Below the pieces are notes generated by a model, which worked only from the letters and a program-made list of their open reading frames with translations, had not been told where the DNA came from and did no database searches. A DNA stretch of 41,190 nucleotides from Tepidicella xavieri (GTDB taxonomy: Bacteria > Pseudomonadota > Gammaproteobacteria > Burkholderiales > Burkholderiaceae_C). The stretch covers positions 260,834 to 302,023 of the forward strand of contig NZ_SNYL01000001.1 of assembly GCF_004363315.1 (NCBI RefSeq). The letters run 5' to 3'. A program made the position numbers and the translations under genes. Within the stretch, counting starts at the first letter, position 1. Every line of letters begins with the position of its first letter. Positions 34,225 to 41,190 of this stretch are shown here, in pieces.

Positions 34225-36333
34225 TCAGCGCACCCGCATGCCCGGCTGGGCCCCCGGCCAGGGGTGGAGCACGTAGATGCCCGGCTGGCTTTGTTCGTCG
34301 GCATGGCTGGCGGCCAGTACCATGCCTTCGCTGACGCCGAACTTCATCTTGCGCGGGGCCAGATTCGCCACGACCACCGTGAGCTTGCCCACCAAATCCT
34401 CGGGCCGGTACATGCTGGCGATGCCGCTGAAGACGTTGCGCGTGCGGCCTTCGCCAACGTCCAGCGTCAGGCGCAGCAGCTTGGTGGAGCCTTCGACCGC
34501 TTCGCACGCCTCGATGCGGGCGATGCGCAGATCGATCTTGGCAAAGTCGTCGATGGAGATGGTCTCGGCCATCGGCTCGCCACCGGGGACCGCTGGCGCC
34601 GCTGGTGTGGCTGCCGGCGCGGCGGGGGGCTCGAACAGCGCTTCGAGCAGCTTGACATCCACCCGCTGCATCAAGTGCTGATACGTGCCGATGGTGTGGC
34701 CCGCCCCCAGCGCCACGGTGGCGTTGGCATAGGTCAGGGGTTCGCAGCGCAGGAAGTCCTCCACCTGAGCCGCCAGCGCGGGCAGCACGGGTTTGAGCAG
34801 CGCGGTCAGCACCCGGAAGCATTCGATGCAGGTGGTGCACACATCGTGAAGCCGGGCCTCCATGCCCGCCTGCTTGGCCAGTTCCCACGGCTTGTTGGCG
34901 TCCACGTATTCGTTGACCCGATCGGCCAACGCCATGACTTCGCGCACGGCTTTGCCGTACTCGCGCTCGGCCAGCAACTCGGCCACTCCCGGGACGGCTT
35001 GCTGCAGCGCATCCAGCAGCGTTTCGCCATCGGCCGAGATGGTGCCCAGCTGCCCGCCAAAGCGCTTGCCGATGAAGCCGGCGGCGCGCGAGGCGATGTT
35101 GATGTATTTGCCAATCAGGTCGCTGTTGACGCGGGCCACGAAATCGTCGGGGTTGAAGTCCACGTCTTCCACCCGGCTGTTGAGCTTGGCCGCCAGGTAG
35201 TAGCGCAGCCACTCGGGGTTGAGGCCCAGGCGGAGGTATTTCAGCGGGTCGATGCCCGTGCCGCGGCTTTTGCTCATTTTCTGGCCGCCGTTGACGGTGA
35301 TGAAACCGTGCACATTGACCTGGGTGGGCGTCTTGCGGCCGCTGAAATGCAGCATGGCCGGCCAGAACAGGGTGTGGAAGTAGGTGATGTCTTTGCCGAT
35401 GAAGTGCACCTGCTCCACGGCAGGGTCGGCCACAAACTCGTCGTAGGACTGCGTGGTGCGCGACGGCGCGTGCCAGTGATTCGCGGCCTGACCCTTGTCG
35501 AAGTGGTTTTTCAGGCTGGCCAGGTAGCCGATGGGGGCGTCGAGCCAGACGTAGAAGTATTTGCCGGGGGCGTCGGGGATTTCGATGCCGAAATAGGGCG
35601 CATCGCGCGAAATGTCCCAGTCGCCCAGGCCGCCGTTGCCTTGCTCGTCTTTGGCGAACCATTCCTTGATTTTGTTGAGCACCTCGGGTTGCAGCCGCCC
35701 GGGCTCGGCGGTCCAGTTTTCCAGGAATTCGATGCAGCGCGGGTCCGACAGCTTGAAGAAATAGTGTTCGGAGCTGCGCAGCACCGGCGTGGCGCCGGAC
35801 AGGGCCGAATAGGGGTTTTTCAGTTCCGTGGGGGCATAGACCGCGCCGCAGCTTTCGCAGGAGTCGCCGTACTGGTCTGCCGCGCCGCACTTGGGGCACT
35901 CGCCCTTGATGAAGCGGTCGGGCAGGAACATGGCCTTCTCGGGGTCGAAGAACTGTTCGATGGTCCGGGTGGCAATCAGGCCGTTGGCCTTGAGGTCGAG
36001 GTAGATGCGCTGGGCCAGCTCGTGGTTTTCGGGGCCGTCGGTGCTGTGCCAGTTGTCGAACCGGATGTGAAAGCCATCCAGGTACTGCGCGCGGCCCGCT
36101 GCGATTTCGGCGACGAACTGTTGTGGCGTCTTGCCGGCTTTTTCGGCCGCGATCATGATCGGGGCGCCGTGCGCATCGTCGGCGCCGACGAAGTGCACCT
36201 CGTGCCCGTGCATGCGCTGCATGCGCACCCAGATGTCGGCCTGGATGTATTCCATGATGTGGCCGATGTGAAAGTGCCCATTGGCGTAGGGCAGGGCGGT
36301 GGTGACGAAGAAGCGGCGGGGAGTCGAGGACAT
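34225..36333 (-). CDS. metG: Methionyl-tRNA synthetase MetG
   Basis: Class I aminoacyl-tRNA synthetase, 702 residues. In order: a Rossmann domain with the HIGH-type motif ([14 protein letters not shown]), a zinc domain with CPKC and CESC, the KMSKS loop ([12 protein letters not shown]), the alpha-helical anticodon domain, and a C-terminal EMAP/Trbp111-like tRNA-binding domain. The last follows a Pro/Ala-rich linker and begins near [16 protein letters not shown]. The ATG at 36333 begins [19 protein letters not shown], as in homologues; the frame remains open for hundreds of codons upstream, but that part is antisense to apbC and meaningless. It is divergent from the Uma2-like gene. Confidence 0.97.
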   Translation of the reverse strand: MSSTPRRFFVTTALPYANGHFHIGHIMEYIQADIWVRMQRMHGHEVHFVGADDAHGAPIMIAAEKAGKTPQQFVAEIAAGRAQYLDGFHIRFDNWHSTDGPENHELAQRIYLDLKANGLIATRTIEQFFDPEKAMFLPDRFIKGECPKCGAADQYGDSCESCGAVYAPTELKNPYSALSGATPVLRSSEHYFFKLSDPRCIEFLENWTAEPGRLQPEVLNKIKEWFAKDEQGNGGLGDWDISRDAPYFGIEIPDAPGKYFYVWLDAPIGYLASLKNHFDKGQAANHWHAPSRTTQSYDEFVADPAVEQVHFIGKDITYFHTLFWPAMLHFSGRKTPTQVNVHGFITVNGGQKMSKSRGTGIDPLKYLRLGLNPEWLRYYLAAKLNSRVEDVDFNPDDFVARVNSDLIGKYINIASRAAGFIGKRFGGQLGTISADGETLLDALQQAVPGVAELLAEREYGKAVREVMALADRVNEYVDANKPWELAKQAGMEARLHDVCTTCIECFRVLTALLKPVLPALAAQVEDFLRCEPLTYANATVALGAGHTIGTYQHLMQRVDVKLLEALFEPPAAPAATPAAPAVPGGEPMAETISIDDFAKIDLRIARIEACEAVEGSTKLLRLTLDVGEGRTRNVFSGIASMYRPEDLVGKLTVVVANLAPRKMKFGVSEGMVLAASHADEQSQPGIYVLHPWPGAQPGMRVR

Positions 36334-36435
36334 GCGCGAGCCTGGGATGCGTGGCAGAAGTAAGCCGTGGATTTTATCGGGTGGCCCGGCTATGATGCGG
36401 CGTGTTGTCTTGCGATCGTCCAACCACTGCACGCC

Positions 36436-37014
36436 ATGGGCCTGCCTGCTGAAAAAACCCGCTTCACCGCCGAGGACTACCTGCAATGGGAGGCCGGTCA
36501 AACCCTGCGCCATGAATACGTCGATGGCGAGGTGTTTGCCATGGCCGGGGCCGATGACCGGCATGTGACGGTCAGCCTCAATGCGGCGATGGCCCTGCGC
36601 CAGCACCTCAGCGGCACGCCTTGCCGCACCTACATGGCCGACATGAAGCTGCATGTGCAGGCGGCCAACAGCTTCCACTATCCGGATGTGATGGTGACGT
36701 GCAGCCCCGCCGACGCGCAAGACCGGCTGGTCAAGCGCGAGCCGCGGCTGCTGATCGAGGTGCTGTCGGAATCCACCGCGGGGTACGACCGCGGCGCCAA
36801 GTTCGGCTTCTACCGTCTGTTGCCCAGCTTGCAGGAGTATGCGCTGATCGATCCGCAGGACCGCACCGTGGACGTATACCGCAAAGGGCCCGATGGCTTG
36901 TGGGTGCTGCACCCCTTTGCGGCCGGCGCCACCGTGCGGCTCGACAGCGTGGGCCTGGATTTGCCGGCCGTCATGCTGTTTGCCGAGGTGGACGACGCGC
37001 CTGCGGCGGCTTGA
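36436..37014 (+). CDS. Uma2-family (DUF820) restriction-endonuclease-fold protein
   Basis: 192 residues with the Uma2 pattern: [20 protein letters not shown] (the 'yl.we...e.R.EYvdG' start), [18 protein letters not shown] with the PD of the PD-(D/E)XK core, [11 protein letters not shown] with the following acidic residue, and [20 protein letters not shown]. The catalytic core residues appear to be kept. The biological role of Uma2 proteins is not established; they are very numerous in cyanobacteria and scattered elsewhere. It stands alone between metG (divergent) and apbC. A TATGAT hexamer (36391-36396) may be its -10. The ATG at 36436 is where similarity begins. Confidence 0.87.
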   Translation: MGLPAEKTRFTAEDYLQWEAGQTLRHEYVDGEVFAMAGADDRHVTVSLNAAMALRQHLSGTPCRTYMADMKLHVQAANSFHYPDVMVTCSPADAQDRLVKREPRLLIEVLSESTAGYDRGAKFGFYRLLPSLQEYALIDPQDRTVDVYRKGPDGLWVLHPFAAGATVRLDSVGLDLPAVMLFAEVDDAPAAA

Positions 37015-37188
37015 CCCCGGGTTGGGGCCTGCCCTTAGACAGGCCCATCGGCCCGCGCACGGCCATGTCATTTCCACGTGCGCGCGGCGCGTAAGCCCGA
37101 CGGGCGTAGGCTCTATCGCATCTGGGCTGGGCGCTCTGCGGCGCCCTCTGCGACAATCGTTGCCCACGCTTCCAGAGGAGAGATCACG

Positions 37189-38280
37189 TTGGCTATCGAA
37201 ACCCAAGCGCTCTTGCAGGCCTTGCAGGCCGTCACGGACCCCCATACGGGCAAAGACTTCGTCACCACCAAGGCCCTGAAAAACCTGCAGGTGCACGGCA
37301 CGGACGTGTCGTTCGACGTGGAGCTGGGCTACCCCTGCCGCAGCCAGCATCCGGCCTTGCGCCAAGCGCTGGTGGCTGCGGCCAAGGCGGTGCCCGGGGT
37401 GGGCAATGTGTCGGTGCAGCTGCACACCAAGGTGATCGCCCATGCGGTGCAGCGGGGCGTGCAATTGCTGCCGCAGGTGCGCAACATCATTGCCGTGGCC
37501 TCGGGCAAGGGCGGGGTCGGCAAGAGCACCACGGCGGTCAACCTGGCGCTGGCGCTGGCGGCCGAAGGGGCCCGGGTGGGACTGCTGGATGCCGACATTT
37601 ACGGCCCCAGCCAGCCGATGATGATGGGCATCGAAGGGCGGCCCGAAAGCCTCGACGGCCAGACCATGGAGCCGCTGGAGAACTATGGCGTGCAGGTCAT
37701 GTCCATCGGTTTTCTGGTGGACAAGAACGAAGCCATGATCTGGCGCGGCCCCATGGCCACCCAGGCGCTGGAGCAACTGTTGCGCCAGACCCATTGGAAA
37801 GATCTGGACTACCTGATCGTGGACATGCCGCCGGGCACCGGCGACATTCAGCTGACGCTGGCGCAGCGCGTGCCCATGACGGGTGCTGTCATCGTCACCA
37901 CACCGCAGGACATTGCCCTGCTGGACGCGCGCAAGGGCGTTCGCATGTTCGAGAAGGTGGGCGTGCCGATTCTGGGCATCGTTGAGAACATGGCCGTGTA
38001 CTGCTGCCCCAACTGTGGCCACACCGAGCACATCTTTGGCGCCGATGGCGGCCAGCGCATGGCCCAGGAATACGGCGTCGATTACCTGGGGGCGCTGCCA
38101 TTGAACATGCAGATTCGCCTGCAGGCCGACAACGGTCAGCCAACCGTGGTGGCCGATCCCGATGGCGAAATCGCCGGCATCTACAAGGCCGTGGCGCGGC
38201 AGGTGGCCATCACCGTGGCCGGCAAGGCCAAGGACTTTTCGGCCAAGTTCCCGACCATCAAGATCTCCAAGGACACGTGA
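37189..38280 (+). CDS. apbC: Iron-sulfur cluster carrier ATPase ApbC/Mrp
   Basis: P-loop NTPase (363 residues) that carries 4Fe-4S clusters to target apoproteins. An N-terminal MIP18/DUF59 domain ([19 protein letters not shown]) is followed by the ATPase domain. This has the deviant Walker [20 protein letters not shown], the [10 protein letters not shown] switch, [14 protein letters not shown] and the cluster-binding CPNC in [15 protein letters not shown]. Translation starts at TTG (37189): GAGGAGA lies 7 bases before and homology begins at once, whereas the in-frame ATG at 37078 would add 37 unrelated residues. Its TGA overlaps the start of the following gene. The 174 bases before it hold only a small hairpin (37025-37046). 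Confidence 0.95.
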   Translation: MAIETQALLQALQAVTDPHTGKDFVTTKALKNLQVHGTDVSFDVELGYPCRSQHPALRQALVAAAKAVPGVGNVSVQLHTKVIAHAVQRGVQLLPQVRNIIAVASGKGGVGKSTTAVNLALALAAEGARVGLLDADIYGPSQPMMMGIEGRPESLDGQTMEPLENYGVQVMSIGFLVDKNEAMIWRGPMATQALEQLLRQTHWKDLDYLIVDMPPGTGDIQLTLAQRVPMTGAVIVTTPQDIALLDARKGVRMFEKVGVPILGIVENMAVYCCPNCGHTEHIFGADGGQRMAQEYGVDYLGALPLNMQIRLQADNGQPTVVADPDGEIAGIYKAVARQVAITVAGKAKDFSAKFPTIKISKDT

Positions 38281-38762
38281 TGGCCCCGGGGCAGACGGCA
38301 GTGGTGGCCCAGCCGCCCTGGTGGCGGCGCATGGGGCCGCGCACGCGGCGGGTGGTTCAGGCCGTGCTGTACGAGACGTTTGCGGTGCTCATCGTCTCGG
38401 TGGCGCTGGCCTGGGTGTTTCGTGAGCCGGCGCATTCGGCGTTGGGCCTGGCATTGTTGACTTCGGGCATTGCCTTGGCGTGGAACTATGTGTTCAACGG
38501 CCTGTTCGAGCGCTGGGAACGCCGCCAGAGGGTCAAAGGCCGTACCTGGCAGCGCCGGGTGGCGCATGGCCTGGGGTTTGAAGGGGGCCTGGCCATTTTG
38601 CTCGTGCCGGTGATGGCGTGGTGGCTGCAAACCTCGCTGTGGGTGGCCTTGGTGGCCGATCTGGGGCTGCTGGTGTTCTTTTTCTTCTACACCATGGTGT
38701 TCACCTGGGTGTTTGACAAGGTGTTTGGCCTGCCCCAGTCGGCTTTGCAGCATCCGGACTGA
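38280..38762 (+). CDS. PACE-family (AceI-like, BTP domain) transporter
   Basis: 160-residue protein with four membrane helices arranged as two BTP repeats. The first has [20 protein letters not shown] with the conserved acidic residue of helix 1. The second has [20 protein letters not shown] and, later, the symmetrical [16 protein letters not shown] and NxxF-type segment. Homologues export chlorhexidine and other biocides, and natural polyamines such as cadaverine have been proposed as substrates. The ATG (38280) overlaps the apbC stop as TGATG, so it is coupled to apbC translation. A GTG one codon earlier (38277) is also possible. It is convergent with the benzoate-CoA ligase gene. Confidence 0.86.
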   Translation: MAPGQTAVVAQPPWWRRMGPRTRRVVQAVLYETFAVLIVSVALAWVFREPAHSALGLALLTSGIALAWNYVFNGLFERWERRQRVKGRTWQRRVAHGLGFEGGLAILLVPVMAWWLQTSLWVALVADLGLLVFFFFYTMVFTWVFDKVFGLPQSALQHPD

Positions 38763-38782
38763 ACCGGGTGCAAGCGCCGGGG

Positions 38783-40405
38783 CTATCGAGGCTGCCCGGC
38801 GCGGTGGGCTTCCAGGTCACGCAGCTTGAAGCGCTGGATTTTGCCGGTCGCGGTTTTGGGCAGTTCCTCCACGAACTCGATGAACCGCGGGTATTTGTAG
38901 GGAGCCAGTCGTTCCTTGACGAAGGCTTTGACCTCGTCTTCGCTCAGCACATGCCCGGGCTTCAGAACGATGAAGGCTTTGGTCTTGACCAGGCCGTCGC
39001 TGTCGGTCTTGCCGATGACGGCGGCTTCCAGCACGGCGGGATGCTGCACGAGCGTGGCTTCCACCTCGAAGGGGCTGACGTAGATGCCGCTGACTTTGAG
39101 CATGTCGTCGTTGCGGCCCGCGTAGGTGTAGTAGCCTTCGGCGTCGCGGCTGTATTTGTCGCCGCTTTTGGTCCATTCGCCGCGAAAGGTGTCGCGGGAT
39201 TTCTCGCGGTTGTGCCAGTACATGAGGGCGGCGCTGGGCCCTTTGACGTACAGGTCACCGATGTCGATGGATCCATCGGCATTGGGCGGCAGAGACAGGC
39301 CGTCTTCGCCGCGCAGTTCCACCTCGTAGCCCGGCACCGGCTTGCCGGTGGTGCCGTAGCGCACGTCCCCGGGGCGGTTGGACAGGAAGATGTGCAGCAT
39401 TTCGGTGGAGCCGATGCCGTCAATGATCTCGGCGCCGAAGCGCGCCGTCCAGCGTTCGCCGATGTCGCGCGGCAGGGCTTCGCCAGCGGATGAGCACAGG
39501 CGCAGGGCCACTTCGCTGCGTGGCGGCAGATCGGGGTGGGCCAGCATGCCACCGTAGCCGGTGGGGGCCCCATAAAACACGGTGGGCTTGCGGCCGGCCA
39601 GGGTGGGCGTGCGCCCTGTCAGGCGGGCGAACACGGCGGGCGGGGTGGGGCGCTCGGCCATCAGCACCACCGTCGCGCCCACGCTCAAGGGGAAACTCAG
39701 GGCGTTGCCCAAGCCGTAGGCAAAAAACAGCTTGGCCGCAGAGAAGACGGTGTCGGCTTCGGTCAAGCCCAGCACAGGCTTGGCATACAGCTCGGCGGTC
39801 CAGTACAGGTTGGCCTGGGTATGGACCGTGCCTTTGGGCCGCCCGGTGGAGCCACTGGAATACAGCCAGAAGGCGGCTTCATCGGCCAGGGTGGGAACGG
39901 GTTGGGTGAGGGGGGCTTGTCGGGCGAGCAGCGCATCGAGCGCCAGCACGGGCAGGCCGCTGCGGCTGCTCAGCCCTTCAGAGGGGCGAGGCACGACGAG
40001 GTGCTGGATTTCATGTGGCCCCTGGGCCAAGGCGGATTCCAGCGTGGGCAGCAGGGGTTCGGACACCAGCGCGGCCTGGGCGCGGCTGTGGCGCAGCATG
40101 TAGGCATAGTCTTCGGCGGTCAGCAGGGTGTTGAGGCACACCGGCACGATGCCGGCATACAGGCCGCCCAAGAAGGAAACGATCCATTCGTTGCAGTCGT
40201 GCATCAGCAGCAGCACGCGCTCCTCACGCCGCAGCCCCAGCGACTGCAGGGCGGCGGCCATGCGTTGCACCTGTTCGGCCAATTCGCCGTAAGTGAGTTG
40301 GCCGTGATCGTCGATCAGGGCCGCTCGAGCGGCGCGGCCGGCGTTGCGCTGCATCAGGTCGTGTGCAAAGTTGTACTCGGCAGGTGGGGCGGGCGGCAAG
40401 GTCAT
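38783..40405 (-). CDS. bclA: Benzoate-CoA ligase family protein (BclA/BadA type)
   Basis: ANL ligase (540 residues) that activates benzoate or a related aromatic acid to the CoA thioester, the entry step of the box (aerobic) or anaerobic benzoate pathways. Motifs: FWLYSSGSTGRPKGTVHTQA (P-loop), LYWTAELYAK, FFAYGLGNALSFPLSVGATV (ring-binding region typical of benzoate ligases), DGIGSTEMLHIFLSN, YYTYAGRNDDMLKVSGIYVS, and TATGKIQRFKL with the catalytic lysine. GAGGAGA precedes the ATG. An aldehyde dehydrogenase remnant lies 72 bases upstream, as expected of a box-type gene set, but that gene is broken by an IS. Substrate preference among benzoate, hydroxybenzoates and aminobenzoates is open. Confidence 0.9.
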   Translation of the reverse strand: MTLPPAPPAEYNFAHDLMQRNAGRAARAALIDDHGQLTYGELAEQVQRMAAALQSLGLRREERVLLLMHDCNEWIVSFLGGLYAGIVPVCLNTLLTAEDYAYMLRHSRAQAALVSEPLLPTLESALAQGPHEIQHLVVPRPSEGLSSRSGLPVLALDALLARQAPLTQPVPTLADEAAFWLYSSGSTGRPKGTVHTQANLYWTAELYAKPVLGLTEADTVFSAAKLFFAYGLGNALSFPLSVGATVVLMAERPTPPAVFARLTGRTPTLAGRKPTVFYGAPTGYGGMLAHPDLPPRSEVALRLCSSAGEALPRDIGERWTARFGAEIIDGIGSTEMLHIFLSNRPGDVRYGTTGKPVPGYEVELRGEDGLSLPPNADGSIDIGDLYVKGPSAALMYWHNREKSRDTFRGEWTKSGDKYSRDAEGYYTYAGRNDDMLKVSGIYVSPFEVEATLVQHPAVLEAAVIGKTDSDGLVKTKAFIVLKPGHVLSEDEVKAFVKERLAPYKYPRFIEFVEELPKTATGKIQRFKLRDLEAHRAGQPR

Positions 40406-40420
40406 GGGGGTCTCCTCGGC

Positions 40421-40449
40421 TCAGACAACGGTATCTCAGGCAACGGTAT
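40421..40449. repeat. Tandem 15-bp repeat upstream of the benzoate-CoA ligase gene
   Basis: TCAGACAACGGTAT (40421-40434) and TCAGGCAACGGTAT (40436-40449) differ at one base and recur with a 15-bp period. They lie in the 72-base gap between the aldehyde dehydrogenase remnant and the ligase start. They may be operator half-sites or a simple duplication. Confidence 0.6.
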
Positions 40450-40477
40450 GTGGATGGAAGCAGGGCTTTCAGGCGGT

Positions 40478-40609
40478 TCAGGGGGCCCAGGCAACGGCCT
40501 GCGCTTGCCAGGCGTCCAATGCGGCGGTGCTGGCTTGCACGGCGCTGCGGCGATGGTAGAAATGCAGGGCACGCAAGCCCCCGAGTTCTTCCCCGCCGCC
40601 GGCTCGGCC
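40478..40609 (-). pseudogene. 3' remnant of an aldehyde dehydrogenase gene (BoxD/PaaN-like)
   Basis: 43 codons plus stop: GRAGGGEELGGLRALHFYHR, RSAVQASTAALDAWQAQAVA, then WAP. The GRAGGGEELGGLR motif is the conserved C-terminal segment of aldehyde dehydrogenases acting on ring-cleavage products (BoxD, PaaN group), where it normally follows a 'HGGP' sequence. Here that preceding sequence is replaced by the IS end at 40610. There is no start codon or promoter of its own. The missing part should lie beyond the element, outside the window. Position before the benzoate ligase supports a box-pathway origin; the exact family member is not settled. Confidence 0.75.
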
Positions 40610-41190
40610 GGCTCCATGTCGTTTCGTGTGGAAAGCAACACCGTCACTGGGGCATCGCCGGCGCGAACGGGCTGGCCGGCAGGTGCTTGAGCTTGGACAT
40701 GCGCAGGTAGGCGATGGCGATGAAGTTCTGGCTCGTCCTGAAGCCGCGCGCGGCGCGCTTGGCCTGTTGTAGCAACCCGTTCATCGCCTCGACGAAGGCG
40801 TTGCTGCGGTGATCGACCATCCCGCGCACGACGGCGTCGAAGCGCTCCTTGAGCGTGGCCGCCAGCTTCTTGAACGGCTCGAGCCGGCAGCGCCGCGCCC
40901 AGCTCAGCCAGGCCCTGAGGTCGGATGCGGCCTGCTCGATGCTGTTGTGCGCTGTGGCCCGTGCGTACACCTCGCGCAGCGCCATCTTCAGCCGCCACGC
41001 CCGCGCGCTCTTGAGCGTCGAGCGCTGCAGCCAGTGCATGGCATCGAGCTGGCGGGCGCTCCAGCTGCTGGGGTTGCGCCGCATGCCCCACAGCAGCTGC
41101 CTGAGCGTCTTACGCTGGCCAGTGCCCAGCGCGGCTCGCACCGCCTGCGCGTCGGTGGCCATCTCCGCGCGGCGCACCTGGTCCATCGCC
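40610..41190 (-). mobile_element. ISL3-type insertion sequence, one end (runs off the window)
   Basis: The proposed inner boundary is the terminal sequence GGCTCCATGTCGTTTCGTG, beginning at 40610 and reading into the element; GGCTC-type ends are usual for ISL3 elements. The boundary coincides with the point where the aldehyde dehydrogenase similarity stops. The other terminal repeat and the target duplication are outside the window, so the element cannot be closed here. Confidence 0.7.
40644..41190 (-). CDS. ISL3-family transposase, C-terminal part (runs off the window)
   Basis: About 180 residues of the C-terminal part of a DDE transposase. It reads (A)MDQVRRAEMATDAQA, RRNPSSWSARQLDAMHWLQR, a long helical insertion, and DHRSNAFVEAMNGLLQQAKR with the catalytic glutamate in NAFVEAMNG. 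ARGFRTSQNFIAIAYLRMSK follows and the protein ends FAPAMPQ. The helical insertion and the E-x(6)-K spacing are those of DDE_Tnp_ISL3. The first ATG in the frame (41186) is internal; the true start and the first two catalytic aspartates lie beyond the window. No frameshift is seen in the visible part. Confidence 0.88.
   Translation of the reverse strand, partial: AMDQVRRAEMATDAQAVRAALGTGQRKTLRQLLWGMRRNPSSWSARQLDAMHWLQRSTLKSARAWRLKMALREVYARATAHNSIEQAASDLRAWLSWARRCRLEPFKKLAATLKERFDAVVRGMVDHRSNAFVEAMNGLLQQAKRAARGFRTSQNFIAIAYLRMSKLKHLPASPFAPAMPQ

Noticed and set aside
37025-37046. Hairpin GGGCCTG...CAGGCCC after the Uma2-like gene as a terminator
   Set aside because: No T-run follows and the stem is only 7 bp; it is not counted as a terminator.
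36334-38031. Extension of the metG frame upstream, antisense to apbC
   Set aside because: Homology to MetG starts at 36333; the extension has no similarity and lies opposite apbC.
1-41190. CRISPR array, prophage genes or integrase-type att sites near the two tRNAs
   Set aside because: No regularly spaced repeats, phage genes or integrase were seen; the tRNAs are flanked by ordinary terminators and no tRNA-end duplication was noticed.

Overview
This window reads as chromosome of a GC-rich Burkholderiales betaproteobacterium, probably Comamonadaceae-like. The evidence is the ilvD-lgt pair, the DUF3460-scpA pair, the layout of the cbb3 oxidase cluster and the FNR/Anr-type boxes. The genus cannot be named from the sequence. 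Most of the window is ordinary core metabolism. The accessory-looking parts are an RND efflux pair inside a squalene operon (20.0-27.3 kb) and an ISL3-type insertion at the right edge.

Left part (1-5.0 kb): the start of a flagellin gene on the minus strand, with a clear sigma-28 promoter, then ilvD, lgt and a malonyl-CoA synthetase (matB-like) on the plus strand.

Microaerobic block (5.0-16.6 kb): a UspA protein lies divergent to ccoI-ccoS-ccoN-ccoO-ccoQ-ccoP-ccoG-fixH and a small unknown membrane gene. An FNR-type regulator (minus strand), hemN and a SafE/DsbD_2-like membrane gene follow. FNR boxes precede ccoI, ccoN and hemN. In all three the box centre is 32 bp from the centre of a -10-like element, so this is a self-contained low-oxygen respiration and haem module beside its likely regulator.

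Middle (16.6-27.3 kb): a DMT transporter, an AT-rich regulatory island with two palindromes, isocitrate lyase (aceA), a structured non-coding stretch, and a small conserved-looking gene cut by an in-frame amber codon. Then comes a five-gene minus-strand operon, hpnC-MFP-RND-hpnD-hpnE, with overlapping start and stop codons. It couples squalene synthesis from farnesyl diphosphate to an efflux pump. No squalene-hopene cyclase is visible.

Right part (27.3-41.2 kb): a YeeE/YedE sulfur transporter overlapping tcdA; tRNA-Lys(TTT) and tRNA-Pro(GGG) with their terminators; a minus-strand run metG-sulP-DUF3460-scpA-nadB; a Uma2-fold gene; apbC (TTG start); and a PACE-type transporter. Last come a benzoate-CoA ligase, the 3' remnant of an aldehyde dehydrogenase gene, and an ISL3-type transposase (partial) whose insertion appears to have destroyed that dehydrogenase.
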